From the NCBI RefSeq assembly GCF_014705705.1, contig NZ_JACXLD010000005.1, forward strand, positions 62,001 through 126,000: DNA of 64,000 nucleotides, given 5' to 3'. Both the position numbers and the translations under genes were made by a program. This DNA is from Spongiibacter pelagi. Lineage in GTDB: Bacteria > Pseudomonadota > Gammaproteobacteria > Pseudomonadales > Spongiibacteraceae. A model generated the notes under the pieces. That model did not search any database. It saw only the letters and a program-made list of their open reading frames with translations, and was not told the origin of the DNA. Each line of letters begins with the position of its first letter. Within the stretch, counting starts at the first letter, position 1. Shown one piece after another: positions 58,628-64,000 of this stretch.

Positions 58628-59913
58628 CAGTTGGACTTCAGTAATTTAAGATGCTTAAGAATCGCCCGGCGATAAGTTTCTTTATGAACGTAGTAGGCCA
58701 TGCGTTCCAGTTTGAGGTAGGCGTAGCCGCCATCCATACGGTCGCCGCCAAAGGCGCGGATTGTCTGGGTTAGCGATTCCGCTGATTTTGCGCCTGCCTC
58801 ACGCTGTTTAATATATAGCGCCACTAATTCGGCCTGCTCGTTGCGGCCTTCCCAGCCCAAGCCCGTGGCCTCGATCATGCCCATCATAAATAGCGAGTCT
58901 TGCTGGGGATGGAAGCAATTGAGGTAGAGTTGCGGCGCATCGCCCTCTGGCCAATTGAGCAATTCCCGGTCGATAAACGGATAGTCCAGCTTATAGCCAG
59001 TGGCGGATAAAATCAGATCGTAGTCGGCCTGTGCGCCATCGCTAAACGTTACGGTGTTGCCTTCGACCTTTTCAATGCCACTGCGGGCGTTAATGTCGCC
59101 ATGACCTAAGTGGTGCAGGACCAGCGAGTTAATCACCGGGTGCGATTCATACATTTTGTAGTCAGGGTCGGGCAGGCCGTAATCAGAAGGTTTGCCGACC
59201 ACCATACGGATCATGGCGGCATCGACTTTTTGCTTGAGCGGTCTAGGCAGCGGAGTTTTGCCGCCGAGGGTATCGGTCGGGCGGCCGCCAATAAATTTAG
59301 GCAGGAAGTAATAGCCACGTCTTACCGAGAGATCGACAGACTTGGCGCGGTGTACCGCATCGACCGCAATATCGCAGGCCGAGTTACCGCAGCCCACAAC
59401 CAGTACTCGCTTGTTGGCAAATACATCCGCGCTGCAGTAATCGGCAGAGTGTAATAACTCGCCACTGAACTGGCCGGGCAGTGCTGGCATATTGGGTTTG
59501 TGCAGGGTGCCATTGGCAATCAGCACACCGTCGAATAGCTGGGTATTCGCTTCGCCGTTAGTCTCATAGCTCAGCAGCCATTTGCCGTCTTGGGGTTCTA
59601 ACTTGGTAACCCGAGTGTTAAAGCGGTAATGATCATAAAGATCAAAATGCTGGACGTAGTCGCGAAAATAGCGGCGCAGCTCGCTGTGATGGGGATAGGG
59701 TGCGCCCTTGGCCATTGGGAATTCGGCGTACTCGGTCATATGACGCGAGGAGATTAAATGCGCGGATTCATACATGGTGCTGTGGGGATTGTCGATATCC
59801 CATAGGCCGCCGACATCGCTGTGCAGTTCAAAGCCGATAAAGGGAATATCATATTTCTGGAGATTGCGGGCAGCGGCCAAACCCATTGGGCCAGCACCAA
59901 TCACAGCGTACAT
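58627..59913 (-). CDS. Flavin-containing monooxygenase
   Basis: A 428-residue class B flavoprotein. The FAD site is AVIGAGPMGLAA (Gly6-x-Gly8-x-x-Gly11), the NADPH site VVGCGNSACDIAVD, and the fingerprint FSGELLHSADY fits FxGxxxHxxxY of FMOs rather than the W form of Baeyer-Villiger enzymes. ATG 59913 is 8 bases from GGAG; an upstream in-frame GTG is less likely. First gene of the cassette and divergent from an AraC-type regulator. Substrate unknown. Confidence 0.88.
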   Translation of the reverse strand: MYAVIGAGPMGLAAARNLQKYDIPFIGFELHSDVGGLWDIDNPHSTMYESAHLISSRHMTEYAEFPMAKGAPYPHHSELRRYFRDYVQHFDLYDHYRFNTRVTKLEPQDGKWLLSYETNGEANTQLFDGVLIANGTLHKPNMPALPGQFSGELLHSADYCSADVFANKRVLVVGCGNSACDIAVDAVHRAKSVDLSVRRGYYFLPKFIGGRPTDTLGGKTPLPRPLKQKVDAAMIRMVVGKPSDYGLPDPDYKMYESHPVINSLVLHHLGHGDINARSGIEKVEGNTVTFSDGAQADYDLILSATGYKLDYPFIDRELLNWPEGDAPQLYLNCFHPQQDSLFMMGMIEATGLGWEGRNEQAELVALYIKQREAGAKSAESLTQTIRAFGGDRMDGGYAYLKLERMAYYVHKETYRRAILKHLKLLKSN

Positions 59914-60014
59914 GCGAGTCGCTCCATTTTTGTTATGATTTACCACACAGAATAATGCATTCCGACACCGCTGTTATGGCTAATTCGGGACGCTCTGAAT
60001 GGCGCATTAGGACA

Positions 60015-60989
60015 ATGTCAGAAAAGACAACCGTCACCCTCTCTTATACCCAGGGAATATTTCAAGCTGCTGAGCGGCGCGGCATTGTTTTGCCGGCCTC
60101 ATTGCTTAATGGCGTGAAGAATGAGTCGCGTATTCCTATGGATATTCAGGACGCTATTTGGGAGAGCTACTGCGCTTTGGCGGCGGACGAATTGGCCGGT
60201 TTGCGCCTTGGCCTTGAGCTGCAAGTGGGGCATCTTGACCTTGTCGGTATGCTGCTGATGAGTTGTGAAACCCTCGGCGAGGCGATCGAATTACTGCTCG
60301 ACTACCACCCCATTGTCGGCGAGGGCGGCGATTTCTCTTTGTCTTTTGAAGGCGCGAACTGCCTGTTGGTGTATGAGCCGCGTTACGATATTCGGCGGCG
60401 CGAGCGCGTGGAAACAGTAATGGCCTGTGTATTGAATATGGCGCGCTGGGTAACTGGCGATCACTTTCAAATTCGGCGCGTGCAGTTTATTCACGACTCG
60501 GCGGGGGCGGCCGCACAATACGAGCCTCTGCTTAATGCCAGTGTGCATTTCAATGCGCCAAGCAATGCCTTGGTGTTTGATCCGGCGCTGCAAGCCATGC
60601 CACTGATTCAGGCGAATCGCGCAATGCGCGATCAGTTGCGCGTACTCGCCGATCAAATGCTGCAAGAATTGGAGCGCATTGGTTTGAGTGCCGATGTGCA
60701 AAGCCTGATTCGCTTACACCCTTCTTGGGGCAAGGAGCGCATAGCCGAGTGCTTGGGAATGAGTGGTCGTCATCTAGTGCGCAAGCTACAGGAAGAAGGC
60801 ACCACTTTTAAATTGCTGCGTAGCCGTCTGCTACAAAAGCTGGCCGAAGAGCAGTTACTTGCCGGCTCGGCGGTTATTGATGTTGCCGAGGCCCTCGGCT
60901 TTTCTGATGAAAGTGCTTTTGGTAAAGCGTTTAAGCGCTGGGCGGGAATCACGCCAGCGCTATTTCGAGATAGTCAGGCCAGCCATTAG
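60015..60989 (+). CDS. AraC-family regulator (OruR/arabinose-binding-type N-domain)
   Basis: About 324 residues. An N-terminal ligand-binding part (from TQGIFQAAERRGIVLPASLLNG, with GLELQVGHLDLVGMLLMSCETLGEA) leads to a C-terminal double helix-turn-helix (IAECLGMSGRHLVRKLQEEGTTF and DVAEALGFSDESAFGKAFKRWAGITPALFR). It is divergent from the monooxygenase cassette and is the natural candidate activator of it. The start is uncertain: ATGs at 59955 and 59976 are in frame, and no strong RBS decides. Confidence 0.88.
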   Translation: MSEKTTVTLSYTQGIFQAAERRGIVLPASLLNGVKNESRIPMDIQDAIWESYCALAADELAGLRLGLELQVGHLDLVGMLLMSCETLGEAIELLLDYHPIVGEGGDFSLSFEGANCLLVYEPRYDIRRRERVETVMACVLNMARWVTGDHFQIRRVQFIHDSAGAAAQYEPLLNASVHFNAPSNALVFDPALQAMPLIQANRAMRDQLRVLADQMLQELERIGLSADVQSLIRLHPSWGKERIAECLGMSGRHLVRKLQEEGTTFKLLRSRLLQKLAEEQLLAGSAVIDVAEALGFSDESAFGKAFKRWAGITPALFRDSQASH

Positions 60990-60994
60990 TGCCA

Positions 60995-61411
60995 TTAGCG
61001 CTCTTCAACGGGATAGCCGGCCTGACGCAGCTCAGCATAACCGCCGGCCACCACTACGCTGATATTGCTATACCCCATGCCTTTTAAAATTTGCGCCGCG
61101 TTGCTGGCGCGACGTCCCGAGCGGCAGTAAGCCACAATAGCTTGATCCTTGTCGGGAAATACCGCGCTGACCGACTTTTCGAGTTTGTCGAGGGGGATAT
61201 GTTCTGCGCCAACGAGGTGGCCGCCATCCCATTCTGCTTGGGTTCTTACATCGAGAAAACTGGCGGGATTACTGTTGTAAGCCGTGCGAGCCGAGTCTGG
61301 GGTGAGCGCGGTAAAGTCATCACCTTGGCAAGCCGTTAGTAGGACAAATACCAGCATTGCTCCAAGGCATTTGAGCAAGGAGTGCACGTGTTTGGCGAGG
61401 AGAGTCGGCAT
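60995..61411 (-). CDS. Rhodanese-like lipoprotein
   Basis: A 138-residue protein. The lipoprotein signal ends LLTAC (Cys28), and a single rhodanese domain follows with active-site Cys96 in YCRSGRRAS and FLDVRTQAEWDGGHLVGA. Predicted to sit in the periplasm, tethered to a membrane. It might handle sulfane sulfur or thiol redox. It converges with the AraC-type gene, with only five bases between the stop codons. Confidence 0.85.
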   Translation of the reverse strand: MPTLLAKHVHSLLKCLGAMLVFVLLTACQGDDFTALTPDSARTAYNSNPASFLDVRTQAEWDGGHLVGAEHIPLDKLEKSVSAVFPDKDQAIVAYCRSGRRASNAAQILKGMGYSNISVVVAGGYAELRQAGYPVEER

Positions 61412-61502
61412 TTTGGTATGCTCCTGGGGGTATGTTCGGCTACCACTATAGAGCAGAGATGTAAAAAGGCAATGACGGCTTGGCCTAAACTTTACGCTTG
61501 TT

Positions 61503-62987
61503 TTATCCCTGAAGCGGCTGCGCCAAAATCCACAAGCCAGCGCCGGTGAAAAGCACCATTAGTGCCAGCATCGGCAATTGGCTGAGGCTGGCTTTGCGGT
61601 GGCTGGGGAAATAACGCAGCGCTTCAAAGTGGGCAATCCACACGCTGGCGACATGGCCAATCAAAATTAGCCAGACTTGGCTATCCCAGATAAATCCCAT
61701 ATCCGGCAATACGGGAATCCGACCGGTAATCGCGGTGCCAAACAGGTTCCAGCCCCAGCCAAAGGGGTCTGAAATCAGTCCACGAATTTTGACGCCTTGG
61801 CTTAGCAGCAAGGTGTAATAGTGAGTGATGTGATACACCAAGGCGATTGGCAGTAGGCTAAAGGCGAATTGATTGGCCAGTGTTAGCAAGCTGTCTTTGC
61901 TTGCGGTGATTATTTTTCCCAGCCAGAGAAAGACTAAAAATAACCCCAGATAGATAAACGGCGAAATGACAAGGGTGAGACTTTCAAAGCCGATATACCA
62001 AGGTCGCAACATGACGTATTCGTAGATCGGGTTGCGACCAAGTAAGGGCGTAAGAATATTAAAAGGGTCTTTCCAAAACAGGTTAAACCAAAGCGCGGTT
62101 TCACGCAGGCCATCGAATGCGGTGGACGACAGCATAAACAACAAAAAAACCAGCAGGCTAAAATGTTCGGGCCTTTGATTTAACAACCCGCTAAAGGGAA
62201 TGCGTAGCGTTAGAGTGAGGGCAGGGTTTTGTTTGTCGATTTGTTGTTGATGCAAGGTGCAGGGCGACATCAAGGCGCTTAGGCGGAACATCACCGCGAA
62301 AAAATCACCGTAGTGAAACCAGTGTTTGCTGCCAAATAGGAAACAGCCCAGTAGTTGTATCGCAGTGAAAATTAGCAGTGACACCGAGAGCGAGAAGGGT
62401 TTGATATCGCCAAACAGTTCCAAACCGATAAAGCCCATATACAGCATCAGTGCTGGCCAATAGGCTAAGCGAGTGGGATAGGTGATACGCGCTTGCTGAA
62501 ATCCGGGCAGTGAGTTGGCCAGTATTTTCCAAGGATTGAAATGCGCGTACCAATCGCCGATTAAGGCCGAGAGATACACTCCTCCGAGTGCGAATACAAT
62601 CCAGAAAAACGTCATATTAAAGTTGCGGTAGGAATCGCCGCTGCCGATGAGGCCGGCGACCAAGGCGAGCAAAAAACTGCCGCAGACCAGAGTTTTAATC
62701 AGCCCAATCAGCCGAAAGCACTGAATAAATTGATACGCCCGCCGGCTAGTCCATGTTTTTTGGAAGCGCTCAGGCGGGGCGCTGCTACTGTTGATAAACA
62801 GGGCCAGCACCACAAAAGAAAGAATCAGTGCTGCCATGGCGCCATAGATATACATCCAGTAGGGCATCGGCAGTTGATAGGGTTCGCCAAAGGAGTGGGC
62901 GAGGCCACTTTCCGGCAGTAAAAGTGCGAAGCAATAAAGCAGGGTCGAAATACTGGGGAAAAAGGCTTTAACGGTGCGAGAGCTCAT
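61503..62987 (-). CDS. Polytopic membrane protein of unknown function
   Basis: A 494-residue protein. A first hydrophobic segment ends LAHSFGEPYQLPMPYWMYIYG, and about eleven or twelve further helices follow. No catalytic motif is recognised. It resembles, from memory, actinobacterial membrane proteins that start with HGxxxxxxLPIPxWLF and are loosely annotated 'fenitrothion hydrolase'; I do not adopt that name. Its start directly follows the cupredoxin-like stop, so the two are cotranscribed. A periplasmic copper- or redox-linked role is only a guess. Confidence 0.6.
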   Translation of the reverse strand: MSSRTVKAFFPSISTLLYCFALLLPESGLAHSFGEPYQLPMPYWMYIYGAMAALILSFVVLALFINSSSAPPERFQKTWTSRRAYQFIQCFRLIGLIKTLVCGSFLLALVAGLIGSGDSYRNFNMTFFWIVFALGGVYLSALIGDWYAHFNPWKILANSLPGFQQARITYPTRLAYWPALMLYMGFIGLELFGDIKPFSLSVSLLIFTAIQLLGCFLFGSKHWFHYGDFFAVMFRLSALMSPCTLHQQQIDKQNPALTLTLRIPFSGLLNQRPEHFSLLVFLLFMLSSTAFDGLRETALWFNLFWKDPFNILTPLLGRNPIYEYVMLRPWYIGFESLTLVISPFIYLGLFLVFLWLGKIITASKDSLLTLANQFAFSLLPIALVYHITHYYTLLLSQGVKIRGLISDPFGWGWNLFGTAITGRIPVLPDMGFIWDSQVWLILIGHVASVWIAHFEALRYFPSHRKASLSQLPMLALMVLFTGAGLWILAQPLQG

Positions 62988-63356
62988 TTACTGATTGGCG
63001 GGAAAGACTTCGAGATACGCCAGCACAATATCACCGTTGTGCAGCTCTAGCATAAAGCGTCCAGAGTGCTCCGCTTGCAGTGCCATAATCGCCGTTTCGC
63101 CCGCAGGAATTTCTCGGTGAAGCTCATAACCGTGTAAGTGAACAGCGTTGTCACTATCACTGAAAATTCTGATTTCTACATTATCCCCTTGAGTGACGCG
63201 AATGGTATCTGGCCCGGATTTTTGGCCATTCTCCCAGCGAAGTTCGCAGCAGTTGTCGCTGCTAATTTGTGTGGTTTGGGGTTTTAAGCCTAGCCACAGC
63301 CCGCCCAGTAGGGCGACCGTGGCGATGATGAGTAGTAAACGTAAGCTGCGACTCAT
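62988..63356 (-). CDS. Cupredoxin-like membrane-anchored protein
   Basis: A 122-residue protein with an N-terminal membrane anchor (LLLIIATVALLGGLWLG, about residues 7-23) and a periplasmic beta domain. It has DTIRVTQGDNVEIRIFSDSDNAVHLHGYEL and HSGRFMLELHNGDIVLAYLEV. This layout resembles EfeO/cupredoxin_1 domains. The classical type-1 copper Cys-His-Met loop is not present; His residues at VHLHGYELH and ELH could bind metal. ATGA overlap with the upstream dipeptidase-like gene. Confidence 0.65.
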   Translation of the reverse strand: MSRSLRLLLIIATVALLGGLWLGLKPQTTQISSDNCCELRWENGQKSGPDTIRVTQGDNVEIRIFSDSDNAVHLHGYELHREIPAGETAIMALQAEHSGRFMLELHNGDIVLAYLEVFPANQ

Positions 63357-64000
63357 TGGGCATTGTCACTGCTAGGATGGTGGTAGGCACGTTCCCACAT
63401 ACGCACATAGCCTTCGGCGGAATTGAATAGCGCGTCGAGTCCTTCCTTGCCGCCTTCGAGTCGAACCTCTTCCACAAAGTCTGCGACCAAACCATAGTTG
63501 GCCATACCTACTTCATCGATATGCCAGAATTTGCCGCTCTCCTGAACAGTGAGTAGGCCAACGCTAACGGGAGAGAAATTGGCAAACTGCGCGCCCCATT
63601 CTTCACCTTGGAACAGGGTGAAGGGGTATTCAACGGGTTCGGAATCTCCGCCACGCGGGCCGGGGTGTCCGCCAAAACCATTGGCATCGGCACCGTAGCC
63701 AAGTCCCAATAATGTGTCAGCAACACCGGCTTTTTCGCGCCAGAATTTCAATTTTTCTAAAAACTCGGTGTGTTTAACGCCGCTGCCTTTATAGGGGTAA
63801 ATGGTGCCGCCCGCTTCAAGCATGCGAACCGCCTGATCACTGGTTAGGCCGCCGTGGGCGTCGTGAGAGGACGCCATGGGATAGGAAGGTGTCAACTCTT
63901 CGGCAATATCTAACATGATGTCTTTGCTGTGATATGCCGCGTGGTCAATATCGATGACCATACCGCGTTTCATCAGTGCGCGCAGCGCGTAATCGCCCAA
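63353..64000 (-). CDS. Membrane dipeptidase (M19)-like metallohydrolase, 5' part cut off
   Basis: Only the C-terminal 215 residues are in the window; the gene continues past base 64000. IDIDHAAYHSKDIM and SSHDAHGGLT carry histidines and aspartates like the zinc site of renal-dipeptidase-type amidohydrolases. LGLGYGADANGFGGHPGP and ANYGLVADFVEEVR are typical of the long bacterial M19-like forms. Stop overlaps the start of the cupredoxin gene. Substrate unknown. Confidence 0.65.
   Translation of the reverse strand: MGDYALRALMKRGMVIDIDHAAYHSKDIMLDIAEELTPSYPMASSHDAHGGLTSDQAVRMLEAGGTIYPYKGSGVKHTEFLEKLKFWREKAGVADTLLGLGYGADANGFGGHPGPRGGDSEPVEYPFTLFQGEEWGAQFANFSPVSVGLLTVQESGKFWHIDEVGMANYGLVADFVEEVRLEGGKEGLDALFNSAEGYVRMWERAYHHPSSDNAQ

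Noticed and set aside
58627-59913. Baeyer-Villiger monooxygenase assignment
   Set aside because: The fingerprint FSGELLHSADY has Tyr rather than Trp at the last position, which fits flavin-containing monooxygenases better.
61503-62987. Naming the membrane protein 'fenitrothion hydrolase'
   Set aside because: That label is a loose database name for similar proteins; no hydrolase motif is visible here.

Overview
The window looks like chromosomal DNA of a marine-type gammaproteobacterium, probably of the Cellvibrionales/Spongiibacteraceae kind. The basis is inference from gene order and protein similarity as remembered: an E. coli-type S10-spc-alpha ribosomal block, the uvrA/MFS/ssb order known from pseudomonads, fabA-fabB for anaerobic-type unsaturated fatty acid synthesis, and many outer-membrane functions. 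No rRNA, tRNA, CRISPR array or intact insertion sequence was seen.

Region 1 (1-11822) is the 3' part of the S10 operon (rplB is cut by the window start) followed by the spc and alpha operons: rplB-rpsS-rplV-rpsC-rplP-rpmC-rpsQ, rplN-rplX-rplE-rpsN-rpsH-rplF-rplR-rpsE-rpmD-rplO-secY-rpmJ, rpsM-rpsK-rpsD-rpoA-rplQ. It is canonical except for long, hairpin-bearing spacers around rpsM. Region 2 (11894-29275) is housekeeping: uvrA divergent from a YajR-type transporter and ssb; an RmlD-like protein that seems to have lost its active site, coupled to moaB-moeA; fabA-fabB; galU and a phosphomannomutase; ispB divergent from rplU-rpmA-obgE-proB; rpsT and dgkA. Several convergent pairs share a bidirectional terminator.

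Region 3 (29415-49311) is an envelope glycan locus. It opens with an LpxL-type acyltransferase, an ELM1-like protein, several GT4/CgeB/GT25 glycosyltransferases and a YrbL-like protein with kinase-type catalytic residues. Next come rmlB-rmlC-rmlD (no rmlA in the window), then an AT-rich stretch with one GT4 gene and one GT2 gene facing each other. Then comes the most interesting unit, 41354-47094: a GT87-like membrane glycosyltransferase, a decaprenyl-phosphate phosphoribosyltransferase homologue (UbiA family), a UPF0104 flippase-like protein, a DprE1-like FAD oxidase, a DprE2-like reductase and a HAD-IB phosphatase. Together these cover each step expected for making a polyprenyl-phosphate-linked D-arabinofuranose from PRPP, moving it across the membrane and using it. 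The pathway is best known from mycobacterial cell-wall arabinan and, in Gram-negatives, from arabinofuranosylated Pseudomonas pilins. gmd-fcl (GDP-L-fucose) closes the locus.

Region 4 (49408-64000) is accessory metabolism: a SulP transporter with a coupled universal stress protein; a coniferyl-aldehyde-dehydrogenase-type ALDH; a five-gene minus-strand cassette (flavin monooxygenase, BASS transporter, extended SDR, classical SDR, TonB-dependent receptor) divergent from an AraC-family regulator; a rhodanese lipoprotein; and a minus-strand set of a polytopic membrane protein, a cupredoxin-like protein and a truncated M19-type dipeptidase. All family assignments are from reading the sequence; no database search was run.
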